A stretch of 61,585 nt of DNA from contig NZ_RCFQ01000015.1 in assembly GCF_003665155.1 (NCBI RefSeq), positions 1-61,585 of the forward strand, read 5' to 3'. Source of the stretch: Mariprofundus sp. EBB-1 (GTDB lineage: Bacteria; Pseudomonadota; Zetaproteobacteria; Mariprofundales; Mariprofundaceae). A program made the position numbers and the translations under genes. A model generated the notes under the pieces. It had not been told where the DNA came from and searched no databases. It worked only from the letters and a program-made list of their open reading frames with translations. Shown here piece after piece: positions 12,017 through 21,922 of the stretch (positions are counted from its first letter, which is position 1; every line of letters starts with the position of its first letter).

Positions 12017-12045
12017 AAAAGGGTGCCTTTGGGCGCCCTTTTTTT
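12017..12045 (+). terminator. Rho-independent terminator of the rpoBC operon
   Basis: The stem GGGTGCC/GGCGCCC (12021-12027 with 12032-12038, one G-U) has a TTTG loop, an upstream A run and seven T residues downstream. This is a textbook intrinsic terminator 27 bases after the rpoC stop codon. Confidence 0.92.
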
Positions 12046-12117
12046 ATGGCAATCATTTTCTTCAGATGTGTAACACGAAAAAGAAGCAAACTGTGCAGTT
12101 TTGCATATGATCGGGAT

Positions 12118-13191
12118 ATGGACCCGTTAACACATGCGATTTCGGGGGCAGCACTTGCCCGCGCAATTCCGAAACATCATCTTCCCGCACAGCAGTTTAT
12201 AATGATTGTACTGCTGTCGATGGCTCCAGATGCCGATATTGTATTGCGTCTATTTTCAGAGACCCTCTATCTGGAACATCATCGAGGTCTTACTCACTCC
12301 ATACTGTTGGTTCCTCTCTGGGGCTGGTTTATCTACAGTCTTACATCACGACAGGTGCAGGCGAACAGGGTAATGCCATGGCTGATTGGGGGAGCATTGC
12401 TGCTGCATATCATGCTCGATGTGATTACCACCTTTGGTACCATGATACTGGCACCTTTTTCAGATTGGCGTGCCAGTCTGGACCTGTTGTTTATTATCGA
12501 CCCGTTTTTTTCGGCCTGTATGTTGGTTCCACTGTTGCTAGGTTTGATCTGGAAAAAGCAAAAGCGCATCATGGGAATAGCCAGTTTAATACTGATGTGC
12601 AGCTATTTAGCTCTAGCCTATAGTAACCAGCAATCAGCAGTCACATTGACAAAACAGGCGTATCCGGATGCTGTGGGCTATAATGCTCTACCCTTGGCTT
12701 TTTCACCGTTTCATTGGCAGTTGATCGCTATCTATCCGGATTACTATATGCGGTCATCAGTAAACCTGGCCCCCGAATTCGCTGGTACGAAATGGTTATT
12801 TGATGATGATTTTATCGAAGCGATGATCTCCAACCGTATGGGGCGTGCCGGTGACCTCGTTTGGCAGAAGTTATTGGCGATGCATACGGTAAACGATGTG
12901 CATAGTCTTCCCGGCGCAGCATTTTATACGTGGTTTGCCAGTTACCCTGTGTTGTTGGAGAAGGGCGAGAATATGATCCGCTTCGGTGATCTGGCTTTTG
13001 GAGCAGGGGCACCGGGTGTGCGTCCTGCCTTTGAACTCCAGATTGAGGGATACAAGGTGACTTTAAATCATGGTAATAAAGAAAATCATCTTTCTGGCCC
13101 TTCACAAGCCCGTGCGTATCTTATCTGGCGCAATAAGCATAAGAGTGAACTCACAGGATCTGAGGTGCCATTTGGTTGGTTCAATAGTTGA
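12118..13191 (+). CDS. Membrane-bound metal-dependent hydrolase, YbcI/DUF457 family
   Basis: The product has 357 residues from the ATG at 12118 (MDPLTHAISG). The reading frame is open further upstream, but that part overlaps the rpoC terminator and looks unlike a protein. The family hallmark histidines are present (DPLTHA, HRGLTHS, HIMLDVITTFGT), and several hydrophobic helices lie in the N-terminal half. Proteins of this family are inner-membrane and predicted metal-dependent hydrolases of unknown substrate. The gene is single and convergent with the SulP transporter. Confidence 0.85.
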   Translation: MDPLTHAISGAALARAIPKHHLPAQQFIMIVLLSMAPDADIVLRLFSETLYLEHHRGLTHSILLVPLWGWFIYSLTSRQVQANRVMPWLIGGALLLHIMLDVITTFGTMILAPFSDWRASLDLLFIIDPFFSACMLVPLLLGLIWKKQKRIMGIASLILMCSYLALAYSNQQSAVTLTKQAYPDAVGYNALPLAFSPFHWQLIAIYPDYYMRSSVNLAPEFAGTKWLFDDDFIEAMISNRMGRAGDLVWQKLLAMHTVNDVHSLPGAAFYTWFASYPVLLEKGENMIRFGDLAFGAGAPGVRPAFELQIEGYKVTLNHGNKENHLSGPSQARAYLIWRNKHKSELTGSEVPFGWFNS

Positions 13192-13262
13192 TAACTGCAT
13201 GGTTGGTTGTCGTAGCGTTGTCTGTAACAGACTAGGTGTGTGCATATTGCTGGGTGGTTAAT

Positions 13263-13292
13263 AAAAAAAGGGCGCTCAAGGCGCCCTTTTTT
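13263..13292. terminator. Bidirectional terminator between the DUF457 gene and sulP
   Basis: The stem GGGCGC/GCGCCC (13270-13275 with 13281-13286) is flanked by an A run on the left and a T run on the right. It can therefore end transcription from both convergent genes. Confidence 0.9.
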
Positions 13293-13311
13293 CATCCTGA
13301 GATGCGCTGTA

Positions 13312-14841
13312 TTATGCCAGTTTATCGTCCGCAATGTGGTAGCGCGGGTCTTCTTTGATATTCACTTCAACCAGATCACCAGCAGTTGTAAGCAACTTGG
13401 TACATTCAGGGCTCAAGTGGATCAGATGCAGGTTCTTGCCGGCACTTTTGTAGCGTTCAGCCAGATTATCGATGGCTTCAATAGCGGAGTGATCTGCAAT
13501 ACGGGATAGAGCGCAATCGATATAGACCTCTTCAGGGTCGGAATCAGGATCGAACAGATTACCGAAATTATGTGCTGAGGCGAAAAAGAGCGGGCCATGC
13601 ACTTTGTGGGTGCGTGAACCATCGGCATGGTCTTCTGTAGTGACATAGATATGGCGAGCCTGCTTCCATGCAAATACCAGTGCAGTTGCAATCACACCAA
13701 CAATTACAGCAGTTGCCAGATCAGTAACAACAGTGACGGCTGCAACCAGCATTCCGACAAATGAATCTTCACGCGGCACTTTTTTGAGCAGGTTAAAACT
13801 GCCCCATTCAAACGTACCAATGACCACCATAAACATTAGCCCGACCAGTGCGGCAACGGGCACCAGAGCAATCAAATCAGATGCGAACATGATAAATATA
13901 AGTAGAAATAGTGAAGCTGCGATGCCGGAGAGATTACGCAGGCCACCGGATGATACGTTGATCATGGTTTGCCCGATCATGGCACAACCACCCATGCCAC
14001 CGAAGAAACCGTTGATGGTGTTGGCCAGGCCTTGTCCGATGGATACGCGGTTGCCCTGTCCACGGCTATTGGTCATTTCATCCACAACGGTCATGGTCAG
14101 AAGCGATTCAATCAGACCAACGCCAGCGAGGATGGCTGCATATGGTAAAATGATATAGAGCGTTTCAAGCGTAAATGGTACGTCAGGGATATGAAACGAT
14201 GGGAAACCACCACTGATATCAGCAATGTCACCAACAGACTTGGTATCCAGTCCGCCAAAAATAACGATCAGGCTGACGGTGATAATTGCAGCAAGCCCGG
14301 CAGGGATCGCGCGGGTAATCTTTGGCAGAAAATACATAATAGCCATTGTTAACGACACCAGACCAAGCATGGTGAATAGCGGGTTACCGCCTAACCAGTG
14401 CATGACGCCATCGGCACCTTCAACTTTAAAATGATCCATTTGGGCTAGAAAAATAACGATAGCCAGACCGTTTACGAAGCCGAGCATAACTGGATATGGA
14501 ACCATGCGAATATATTTACCGAACTTGGCGGCACCAAACATCATTTGAAAAATACCGGTCAACACAATGGTGATAAAGAGATATTCAACACCATGTTGAG
14601 CAACCAGCGCAACCATGACAACAGCCATTGCACCTGTCGCGCCGGAAATCATGCCCGGGCGACCACCTACAATTGAGGTAACCAAACCCATCATAAAAGC
14701 GCCATACAAGCCTACCAGTGGGTTGACACCGGCGACAAAGGCAAAGGCAACCGCTTCCGGTACCAAAGCAAAAGCAACGGTCAGACCGGAAAGGATATCA
14801 TCCTTGGTCTTGGCGGCGTGGTTATAGTAGAGCTCGAACAT
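13312..14841 (-). CDS. SulP-family anion transporter with STAS domain
   Basis: This is an inner-membrane permease of 509 residues. The start is at 14841 (MFELYYNHAAKTKDD), where AGGAG lies at good spacing; the upstream extension is not membrane-like. The SulP core has the signature LVPEAVAFAFVAGVNPLVGL in its first helices and about 10-12 membrane segments. A C-terminal STAS domain begins around residue 410. SulP proteins carry sulfate, bicarbonate or other anions; the substrate cannot be told here, but BicA-like bicarbonate uptake is possible. It is transcribed alone, divergently from hemD. Confidence 0.9.
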   Translation of the reverse strand: MFELYYNHAAKTKDDILSGLTVAFALVPEAVAFAFVAGVNPLVGLYGAFMMGLVTSIVGGRPGMISGATGAMAVVMVALVAQHGVEYLFITIVLTGIFQMMFGAAKFGKYIRMVPYPVMLGFVNGLAIVIFLAQMDHFKVEGADGVMHWLGGNPLFTMLGLVSLTMAIMYFLPKITRAIPAGLAAIITVSLIVIFGGLDTKSVGDIADISGGFPSFHIPDVPFTLETLYIILPYAAILAGVGLIESLLTMTVVDEMTNSRGQGNRVSIGQGLANTINGFFGGMGGCAMIGQTMINVSSGGLRNLSGIAASLFLLIFIMFASDLIALVPVAALVGLMFMVVIGTFEWGSFNLLKKVPREDSFVGMLVAAVTVVTDLATAVIVGVIATALVFAWKQARHIYVTTEDHADGSRTHKVHGPLFFASAHNFGNLFDPDSDPEEVYIDCALSRIADHSAIEAIDNLAERYKSAGKNLHLIHLSPECTKLLTTAGDLVEVNIKEDPRYHIADDKLA

Positions 14842-14975
14842 GGGGACTCCTAGTCTTTCTTGGGCGCGGCATGCTAGAGCAGGGGGTGTGTAGCGCAAGA
14901 CGTTAAGCATCCCTGGAAACTTCTACCAGCTATTTGGCATAGAACTCGATCATCAGTTACTGCATCATTGCATGC

Positions 14976-15740
14976 ATGAGCTCTCGACTTTTGGAACATA
15001 AACGGATTCTACTGACGCGGTCTGAAGAGCATCTGCAGGTACTTGATAAGATGCTTTGTGCAAGAGGTGCCGTGGCTGTGCATTTTCCATGTCTGCAGAT
15101 TGAGGTGTTATCCGATGCTGTGATGCAAGCCGCTGCATCTATAACAGAAGTTAGTGATGTGGTATTCACGAGTGCTAATGGTGTGCACGCGCTAGCCAGT
15201 CAGGACTTGTCACTTGCCACCTTGCTGCAAGGCAGGCGGGTTGCAGCAGTGGGCAATAAAACTGCTGCGGCATTGCGGGATTTTGGTGTGCGTGCCGACA
15301 TTATGCCGGAGCTTGAATCACAGGACGGTTTGATTGCAGCGTATGCACAGCGCGGGTTGCCGCGTTCACTGCTATTTGTACGCGCTGAAGAGGGACGCGA
15401 TGCCTTAAGTGAAGCACTACGCAGGCAGGCTGTACCGGTGCAGATGGCACTGCTCTATCGAACTATCTGCCCACTGGATGATGCATCTGATATTATTCAC
15501 AGCGTAGCGAGCAATCAAATTGATGCAGTGCTACTTGGCAGTCCTAAAACAGCCCTGCATTACATTGAGCGTCTTGGCTCTGTTGCGCTTGCAGATAAGC
15601 CGGTGGTCGTGGTGATCTCTGAATCTATGGCCATTGCTGTGCGCAATATGGGTCTGAGCGTGCAGGTTGTGGCCAAACACGCTAGTTTCGAGGCTATGCT
15701 CGATGCCTTAGCTGAGTGTTTTGAAAGCCATAAAATTTGA
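14976..15740 (+). CDS. hemD: Uroporphyrinogen-III synthase
   Basis: HemD has 254 residues. It closes and inverts ring D of hydroxymethylbilane to give uroporphyrinogen III. Family marks include ILLTRSEEH near the N terminus, VVFTSANGVHAL, and AVGNKTAAALRDFG in the linker region. The start at 14976 has no clear Shine-Dalgarno. It heads a four-gene haem cluster with hemB, hemX and hemY; hemC is not in the window. Confidence 0.9.
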   Translation: MSSRLLEHKRILLTRSEEHLQVLDKMLCARGAVAVHFPCLQIEVLSDAVMQAAASITEVSDVVFTSANGVHALASQDLSLATLLQGRRVAAVGNKTAAALRDFGVRADIMPELESQDGLIAAYAQRGLPRSLLFVRAEEGRDALSEALRRQAVPVQMALLYRTICPLDDASDIIHSVASNQIDAVLLGSPKTALHYIERLGSVALADKPVVVVISESMAIAVRNMGLSVQVVAKHASFEAMLDALAECFESHKI

Positions 15741-15752
15741 TGGAGTTTTAAT

Positions 15753-16751
15753 ATGTCCCTACCTGATTTAGCCATTCGTTCACGTCGATTGCGTGGCAAT
15801 GCCACCATACGTCGCATGGTGCGCGAAACGCATCTGTCGGTAGCAGACCTGATTTATCCTCTGTTCGTTGATGAGGCCATCAGTGAAGCGATTGAAGTGG
15901 TGAGTATGCCGGGTGTTAAGCGCATTCCACTCTCTGATGTTGGAAAGGAGGTTCAAGAAGTAGAAGCGTTGGGTATCCCCGGTGTCATTTTGTTTGGCAT
16001 TCCGACGGAGAAGGATGCCATCGGTTCTTCCGGTTGGGATGATCATGGTATTGTGCAGGAGGCCATTCGTGCCGCCAAAACTGCTGCCCCTGATATGTGC
16101 GTGATTGCCGATACATGTTTTTGTGAATATACCGACCATGGTCACTGCGGTGTACTGTGCGGCGAAGAAGTAGATAACGATGCCACGCTGCTTAATCTGC
16201 AAAAAGAAGCGGTCTCTTACGCTAAAGCCGGTGTCGATATCGTTGCGCCATCAGGTATGATGGATGGTATGATTGGCGCGATTCGATCTGCTTTGGATGC
16301 GGCAGGGTTTTGCGAATTGCCGATTATGTCGTATGCGGTTAAATATGCGTCGGGTTATTTTGGGCCATTCCGTGATGCTGCGGATTCAGCCCCGAGTTTT
16401 GGTGATCGTGCCAGTTATCAGATGGATCCGGCCAACCGTCGGGAAGCCTTGAAAGAGGCTGAACAGGATGTGAAAGAGGGCGCTGACATGTTGATGGTGA
16501 AGCCTGCCCTGGCCTATATGGATATTATTCGCGAAGTGAAGGATGCGACACAGCTGCCGATGGCTGTGTATAATGTATCGGGTGAATATGCTATGGTGAA
16601 GGCGGCGGCAGCCAATGGTTGGATTGATGAGAAGCGTGTGGTGCTGGAGACGATGTTGAGTTTCAAACGTGCCGGAGCTGATTTGATCCTGACCTATCAC
16701 GCGCTTGATGTGGCGCGTTGGTTGCAGGAAGATGAGCTGAATAGAGGTTGA
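15753..16751 (+). CDS. hemB: Delta-aminolevulinic acid dehydratase (porphobilinogen synthase)
   Basis: HemB has 332 residues and condenses two 5-aminolevulinate molecules into porphobilinogen. The active-site lysines are Lys197 ([18 protein letters not shown]) and the Schiff-base Lys250 ([10 protein letters not shown]). The catalytic zinc cysteines are Cys122, Cys124 and Cys132 ([14 protein letters not shown]), so this is the zinc-cysteine type. RBS GGAG precedes the ATG by a few bases. It lies 12 bases after hemD and 4 bases before hemX. Confidence 0.98.
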   Translation: MSLPDLAIRSRRLRGNATIRRMVRETHLSVADLIYPLFVDEAISEAIEVVSMPGVKRIPLSDVGKEVQEVEALGIPGVILFGIPTEKDAIGSSGWDDHGIVQEAIRAAKTAAPDMCVIADTCFCEYTDHGHCGVLCGEEVDNDATLLNLQKEAVSYAKAGVDIVAPSGMMDGMIGAIRSALDAAGFCELPIMSYAVKYASGYFGPFRDAADSAPSFGDRASYQMDPANRREALKEAEQDVKEGADMLMVKPALAYMDIIREVKDATQLPMAVYNVSGEYAMVKAAAANGWIDEKRVVLETMLSFKRAGADLILTYHALDVARWLQEDELNRG

Positions 16752-16755
16752 TCTG

Positions 16756-17919
16756 ATGAGTGATAAGGTGGAGAACACGATCGATAAGAAAGCTGCTGCT
16801 GATGCATCGATTGAAGCTGTGATTGCTGAAAGCGCCGGTGCGGAGTCATCAGAAAAACAGAAGAAAACAAGCAAGGCAACAAGCAAGGCAACAAGCAAAA
16901 AAAGCTCAAATACGGGCGTATATATAGTTGCCTTTATTCTGCTTATCGCAGCTATTCTTGGTGGCTTAAAGCTGACCGGGCAGTTGCAACCACTGTATGC
17001 ATCACTTATCTCAAGCGTAGCGACAGAGTCTGCAGATGTAGTGGAACCGGTTGAAAGGCTTGTGCCTCAGGCGGTTATTCCTCAGGCAGAAACGCTGAAT
17101 ACTTCAGCTCAATTAGAACATAGTCAGCCGATGACATCCGCTGTGTCATCTGACGTACCTTCTGATGTGCAAAATCAGCCTGCCGATGTAGCGCCGAATG
17201 AAATGGCAGCAGCGATCCCCGCTGTGTCGGATGCTGCGATAAATGAATTGTTGCTTAGCATCGATAGTTTGCGAAGCACATTGAGCCAGTTGGAAGAATC
17301 GCAACAAACATTACAGCAGCGTTTGCTTGAACAGCAGCGCATGAACAGACAGGTGCGTTTACGTTGGATTGCAGATTCAGATAGCCGTTTGGCTCAGATG
17401 CAACTGGCTTGGGAAGAGATTTCTTTACTGCCTGGATTGAATGAACAGCAGCGTCAGCAAGCTGTGGAGATGCATACATTGGCCCGAACCAATGTGCTGC
17501 GGTTGTATCAATGGCAAGGTAACTTAAAAAAATGGGCAGAGGTTTTATCAACACCAGTGCATGAAAATGTATTACCAACTCCTGAGCAACCCTGGCTGGC
17601 CTGGATTGTCGGCCAATTCCAGTTGCGCCATGCACCTTCGCAAGAGGCCAGAAGACTGTCTGATTTGCGTGGGCGTTTGCTTGATTCTGCTCGCCAGCTG
17701 ACATTGCAAACATGGCCTGATCAAAGCGCATGGCAGCGTTTGCATGCCGAACTATTATTGCAGATTAAATCCATGCAGGCCGGTGATGCGAAAGTCGAAA
17801 TTGGTTTGCCTGTTGATTTTGAAGGTATACAGACTGATATCAACACCTTACGAGAAACAGCCCGGCAATGGTCGAGTGATGTTGAACAGAGCAATGTGCA
17901 GCAAGGAGGTATGTTATGA
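16756..17919 (+). CDS. hemX: HemX-family membrane protein
   Basis: The product has 387 residues. A charged cytoplasmic N terminus contains a repeated KATS unit (about 39-48). One transmembrane helix follows at about residues 53-74. After a Ser/Ala-rich linker, a long helical region (about 160-387) is rich in Gln and Leu and probably periplasmic. It resembles HemX, often mis-annotated as uroporphyrinogen-III C-methyltransferase; no methyltransferase fold is visible. Its stop codon overlaps the hemY start (ATGA). Confidence 0.8.
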   Translation: MSDKVENTIDKKAAADASIEAVIAESAGAESSEKQKKTSKATSKATSKKSSNTGVYIVAFILLIAAILGGLKLTGQLQPLYASLISSVATESADVVEPVERLVPQAVIPQAETLNTSAQLEHSQPMTSAVSSDVPSDVQNQPADVAPNEMAAAIPAVSDAAINELLLSIDSLRSTLSQLEESQQTLQQRLLEQQRMNRQVRLRWIADSDSRLAQMQLAWEEISLLPGLNEQQRQQAVEMHTLARTNVLRLYQWQGNLKKWAEVLSTPVHENVLPTPEQPWLAWIVGQFQLRHAPSQEARRLSDLRGRLLDSARQLTLQTWPDQSAWQRLHAELLLQIKSMQAGDAKVEIGLPVDFEGIQTDINTLRETARQWSSDVEQSNVQQGGML

Positions 17920-19064
17920 GACTGGTACTGACTCTCCTTGTTGTTCTGGCAATCAGCATTGCACTGATTGTGTTCCCTGATATTGCCGATCAGGCACTGC
18001 GTGTCGAAGCTTTTGGCTGGGTGTTTGAAACACGACAAGGGGCATTTATTGTAGCCTTTCTATTGTTGTTGTTTGTGCTTTGGTTGATGCGCAGTTTGAT
18101 TGCAGCGCTGTTTGCCGGCCCGGGTATGGCCTGGCGCTCACTGCGTATGGGCAGTCGTAAACGGCGTGAGAAAAACCTTAAAGAAGCGCTGGCGCAATGT
18201 TTGGATCAACGCGGTGACTCTGGTCTTAAAGCTTTTAAGCGCAGTCGTGGGGTATTGCCTGACTGGAGCGATGAGTTGCTACGCACGATGGTGACACCGG
18301 CGCATCGATTACCCACGCCTGCGGAGCAGCAGAATCTGGAACCGTTAAGCACTGTGTTGGCAGCACGGATCGCTACCGATCCACATGCTGAGCCGAAACT
18401 GGATCTGGATGTGCGTAAAGCGCACCTGGATGCATGGCTGGCGGCACATCCCGGCGCACCATTAGCTGTGAGCCGAAGGTCTGATTTGGCTGAAGAAGAT
18501 GGCGAATGGTTGTATTGTACCGAACTACTTGAGGCTGAATTAAAACATGGGCAAAGGCCTGCTACGCAGGTGCATCCGCGTTTGGTGCATGCCTATCTTA
18601 AGCTAACCAAGCAGGAACCGAAAAATGCCACACTCTTTTTGAGAAAGGCATATCAGTTGCAGCCTGAAAATGAAGAAGTGTTGCTGGCTTATGGGCGTAG
18701 CCTGGTTGCTGGGGATGATGCGAAAACGGCACAGCGCTTGTGGTCGGGTCATCTGGAACGCATCAGCAGTGATGCTATTGCAGCAGCTTTGTTGGAGTTA
18801 CTGCGTGGCGATGCCATGCACGCATATCGTAAGCTTGAAAATAAAAAAGCGAGTGCTATGAATCATGCCCAACGCTGGTTACGTGCTGAGTTGGCTCATG
18901 CCGCTCATCTTGATGGGCTCGCATTTGAACAGATGCAGGCGCTGGCCGATGAAACCGGTAGTAAATCCGCATGGCAGAGTCTTGGAGTGTGGTATCAGGC
19001 TGCGAAAAAATATGAACAGGCAGCGACCTGTTTGAGAGCAGCTTGTGAGGCGAAAGCTTCTTAA
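17916..19064 (+). CDS. hemY: HemY-family TPR membrane protein
   Basis: The product has 382 residues with two N-terminal membrane helices (about 3-25 and 40-62). A cytoplasmic or periplasmic helical-repeat domain follows (for example LRKAYQLQPENEEVLLAYGR). This is the proteobacterial HemY of the hemX-hemY pair, which is not protoporphyrinogen oxidase. Its role is likely to scaffold late haem enzymes. It overlaps hemX by 4 bases, and its stop is 1 base from the stop of the convergent nadE. Confidence 0.85.
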   Translation: MRLVLTLLVVLAISIALIVFPDIADQALRVEAFGWVFETRQGAFIVAFLLLLFVLWLMRSLIAALFAGPGMAWRSLRMGSRKRREKNLKEALAQCLDQRGDSGLKAFKRSRGVLPDWSDELLRTMVTPAHRLPTPAEQQNLEPLSTVLAARIATDPHAEPKLDLDVRKAHLDAWLAAHPGAPLAVSRRSDLAEEDGEWLYCTELLEAELKHGQRPATQVHPRLVHAYLKLTKQEPKNATLFLRKAYQLQPENEEVLLAYGRSLVAGDDAKTAQRLWSGHLERISSDAIAAALLELLRGDAMHAYRKLENKKASAMNHAQRWLRAELAHAAHLDGLAFEQMQALADETGSKSAWQSLGVWYQAAKKYEQAATCLRAACEAKAS

Positions 19065-19065
19065 G

Positions 19066-20670
19066 CTATTCCCAAAAACCGTGGGTGATGGGGTAACGCC
19101 GATCGCGGCCAAAGGCGCGTTCTGTGATTTTCACACCGGGGGCAGCCTGGCGACGTTTATATTCGGCTAGTTGTAGTAGTCGTATAATGCGTTTTACTTC
19201 TGCCTTGTCATAACCACGTGCGGCAATGGCATCTACACTTAAACGTTCTTCGATATTGGCACTGAGAATCGCATCGAGCACATCATAATCGGGCAAAGAA
19301 TCGGAATCTTTCTGATCCGGGCGCAATTCGGCTGATGGTGGTTTGTTGATGGTGTTGGCAGGAATGATCTCCTCAACGCGGTTAATCCAGCGGCACAGAG
19401 CAAACACATCTGTTTTGTACACATCTTTGAGTACAGCAAAGCCACCAACCATGTCGCCATACAAGGTGGCATATCCGACTGCCATCTCTGATTTATTACC
19501 CGTGGTGAGCACCATGCGTCCTGTCTTGTTGGATATGGCCATAAGTAATACGCCACGCATGCGGGCCTGAATATTTTCCTCGGTGATATCGGGTGCTGAT
19601 TTCCCCCAGGCGGCAAAGGAGTTTGCCAGCGTGGCTTCTACCGAAGTAACACTATCAGCGATAGGCAAGGTGATGGATGCTATGCCAAGGGTAGTGACCA
19701 GCGCTTCTGCATCTGCAATAGAGTGATCACTGGAATAGCGGGATGGCAGCAATACACCGAGTACATTGTCTGCACCCAGTGCTTCTACCGCAATCACCGC
19801 CGTTAAGGCTGAATCAATGCCGCCGGATAGACCAATCACTACCTGTTTACAGCCATTACGCAGTACGTAATCGGCGACACCCATGACCAATGCTTGGTAA
19901 ATTTGCTGCATGGGGTCTGGCAATGGAGTGATATCACTGGTACCAACCGCCCCAAGATCGATGATTTTCTGGCATGGCTCAAACAGTGGCGCGCGCATGA
20001 GTAAATTACCCAACGCATCCACCACATGAGAGCCGCCATCAAAGACAATCTCATCCTGGCCGCCAACAGGATTCACATAAATCACCGGAGCAGAAAATGC
20101 TTGGGCCCGGCGTTGCACCAGAGCTTCGCGATCTGCTTGTTTACCAATGTGGAAGGGAGAGGCGTTCAGATTAAGCCAGACATCACATGCAATATCGGCC
20201 TGTTTGGAGGCGAGTTCATCACTCCATAGATCTTCACATACGCCGATACCAATATGCCAACTATTCACCTTAAAGCTGCATGTTTCACCATTTCCAGGCT
20301 CAAAATATCTACGTTCGTCAAACACACCATAATTGGGCAGACATTGTTTATCATAGATGCCGATGATCTTGCCATGTTGGGCTAGAAATACGCTATTTCT
20401 CAGATGGTTACCATCTTGACGCGGGGCACCGAAAACTACGCAGCTATTATGACTGGCGCTGACCACTGCATGGATCGCTTGCACTACAAGGTCCATGAAA
20501 GCCGGGCGTTGTAGTAGATCTTCGGGTGGATAACCGGTGATGACTAATTCTGGTAGTACGAGCAGGTCACAAAGCCCAGCTTCTGCCTTGGCCATGGCCT
20601 CATGTATCAGTTTTACATTGCCGTTAAGATCACCAACTCGTGGTGCGATTTGTGCCAGTAATATCTTCAT
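19066..20670 (-). CDS. nadE: Glutamine-dependent NAD+ synthetase
   Basis: NadE has 534 residues and two domains. The N-terminal nitrilase-type glutaminase (about 1-260) carries the catalytic cysteine in GIGVCEDLW. The C-terminal synthetase (about 270-534) has the ATP-pyrophosphatase loop GLSGGIDSAL. It makes NAD+ from deamido-NAD+ using glutamine nitrogen. Its ATG overlaps the queA stop codon by 4 bases, so the two are co-translated. Confidence 0.96.
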   Translation of the reverse strand: MKILLAQIAPRVGDLNGNVKLIHEAMAKAEAGLCDLLVLPELVITGYPPEDLLQRPAFMDLVVQAIHAVVSASHNSCVVFGAPRQDGNHLRNSVFLAQHGKIIGIYDKQCLPNYGVFDERRYFEPGNGETCSFKVNSWHIGIGVCEDLWSDELASKQADIACDVWLNLNASPFHIGKQADREALVQRRAQAFSAPVIYVNPVGGQDEIVFDGGSHVVDALGNLLMRAPLFEPCQKIIDLGAVGTSDITPLPDPMQQIYQALVMGVADYVLRNGCKQVVIGLSGGIDSALTAVIAVEALGADNVLGVLLPSRYSSDHSIADAEALVTTLGIASITLPIADSVTSVEATLANSFAAWGKSAPDITEENIQARMRGVLLMAISNKTGRMVLTTGNKSEMAVGYATLYGDMVGGFAVLKDVYKTDVFALCRWINRVEEIIPANTINKPPSAELRPDQKDSDSLPDYDVLDAILSANIEERLSVDAIAARGYDKAEVKRIIRLLQLAEYKRRQAAPGVKITERAFGRDRRYPITHGFWE

Positions 20671-21695
20671 GCGCTTTCTAATCGAGGTACAAACATGGCA
20701 TCTCCGTAGGAGTAGAAACGGTAATCATGCGCTTTGGCATGTTCATAGGCAGCCAGTACACGATCCTGACCTGCCAGTGCTGCAACCAGCATAATGAGGG
20801 TTGATTTGGGCAGGTGAAAGTTGGTTAATAAGGCGTCCACCATCTGGAAATGGTACCCCGGATATATGAAGATGGAAGTTCTGGCAGCACCTGCCTGCAG
20901 TGTGCCGTGTTGGCTGGCGGCTTCCAATGTTCTCAGGCTGGTGGTGCCGACAGCTACAATGCGCTTGCCGTCTGCTTTGGCCTGGTTGATTGTTTTAGCT
21001 GTTTCTGCGGGCACGATGTATGCCTCTTCGTGCATGATATGTTCGCTCAGGCTATCGACCTGTACCGGTTGAAAGGTACCGGGGCCAACATGCAGCGTGA
21101 GATGTACAAATTCGGCACCTGCTTGCTGCATTGCAGCCATTAATGCTGTGGTCAGGTGTAGTCCGGCAGTTGGCGCAGCAACAGCACCGGAGTGACGTGC
21201 AAAAACGGTTTGATAACGCGCTTTATCCTCTTCAGTGTCAGGGCGATTGATATATGGCGGAAGCGGCATATGGCCATGTGTTTCAATAGCTGTGCCTACA
21301 TCATCAGCGAATAACTGTACTTCAATCTGTTTGCCATCACGGCGCAAGACTTTGGCTGAAAAATTATCACTGAAGTGAATGATGGTATCGGGTTTCAATG
21401 GTTTATTGCACTTGCCCCAGGCGATCCAACAGTTGTCATCCCCTGTTGGCTCAAGAAGTAAGACTTCCACTTTTCCGCCGCTGGGCTTTGTGCCGGTTAA
21501 TCGGGCAGGAATAACCTTCGTATCATTTAATACCCAGACATCACCGGGCTGAACAAGCGCCGCTAAATCGCTAATGCGCGCATCTGTGCAGCCACTATCG
21601 GAAAGACAAAGCAGGCGTGAAGCATCGCGTTGCTTTAACGGTTGCTTGGCTATCAGGTGTTCGGGTAATTCAAAATTAAAATCGCTGACTTGCAT
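20667..21695 (-). CDS. queA: S-adenosylmethionine:tRNA ribosyltransferase-isomerase
   Basis: QueA has 342 residues from the ATG at 21695 (MQVSDFNFELPEHLIAKQPL). The 13 residues that could be added upstream do not look like the family and reach into a repeat element. QueA converts preQ1 in tRNA to epoxyqueuosine. Conserved stretches include AAPTAGLHLT and the C-terminal NFHLPKSTLIMLVAALAG. It is followed by nadE with a 4-base overlap. Confidence 0.96.
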   Translation of the reverse strand: MQVSDFNFELPEHLIAKQPLKQRDASRLLCLSDSGCTDARISDLAALVQPGDVWVLNDTKVIPARLTGTKPSGGKVEVLLLEPTGDDNCWIAWGKCNKPLKPDTIIHFSDNFSAKVLRRDGKQIEVQLFADDVGTAIETHGHMPLPPYINRPDTEEDKARYQTVFARHSGAVAAPTAGLHLTTALMAAMQQAGAEFVHLTLHVGPGTFQPVQVDSLSEHIMHEEAYIVPAETAKTINQAKADGKRIVAVGTTSLRTLEAASQHGTLQAGAARTSIFIYPGYHFQMVDALLTNFHLPKSTLIMLVAALAGQDRVLAAYEHAKAHDYRFYSYGDAMFVPRLESA

Positions 21696-21720
21696 GGTTG
21701 CGCAGCCTATCGTGAGGCAT

Positions 21721-21898
21721 AGTACACAGTCCATGTTGTATTGACGGATTCAGCGGATAGAAGAAGACCTTAGCTGTTAGGCATGCGACCGCAGGACTAG
21801 CAGTAGCTCATTCAAGGAAGCACAACAACGTAGATTATGCCTTCTCTATTCGCCCTTGGGGCATTCTGAATGCACCAATACAACATGGACTGTTTACT
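21721..21898. repeat. 178-bp element with 23-bp terminal inverted repeats (MITE-like)
   Basis: The left end (21721-21743, core CAGTCCATGTTGTATTG) and the right end (21876-21898) are inverted copies matching at 22 of 23 positions. The 132 bases between them have no open frame of note. The element fills almost the whole gap between queA and the downstream kinase gene, so the queA promoter must lie within or beside it. No target-site duplication is obvious. Confidence 0.75.
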
Positions 21899-21922
21899 CA
21901 GCCAATGGGTACTTTGTTTTGT

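Noticed and set aside
12046-12117. Longer N terminus for the DUF457 protein
   Set aside because: The extra 24 codons start at the end of the rpoC terminator T run and do not resemble the family.
13733-14158. 141-residue + strand frame within sulP
   Set aside because: It is antisense to a clear transporter gene and rich in Pro/Ser/Thr as expected for a shadow frame.
16386-16898. 170-residue - strand frame over hemB/hemX
   Set aside because: Antisense to two well-supported genes.
17916-19064. Protoporphyrinogen oxidase for hemY
   Set aside because: No FAD-binding motif; two membrane helices and helical repeats fit the unrelated proteobacterial HemY.
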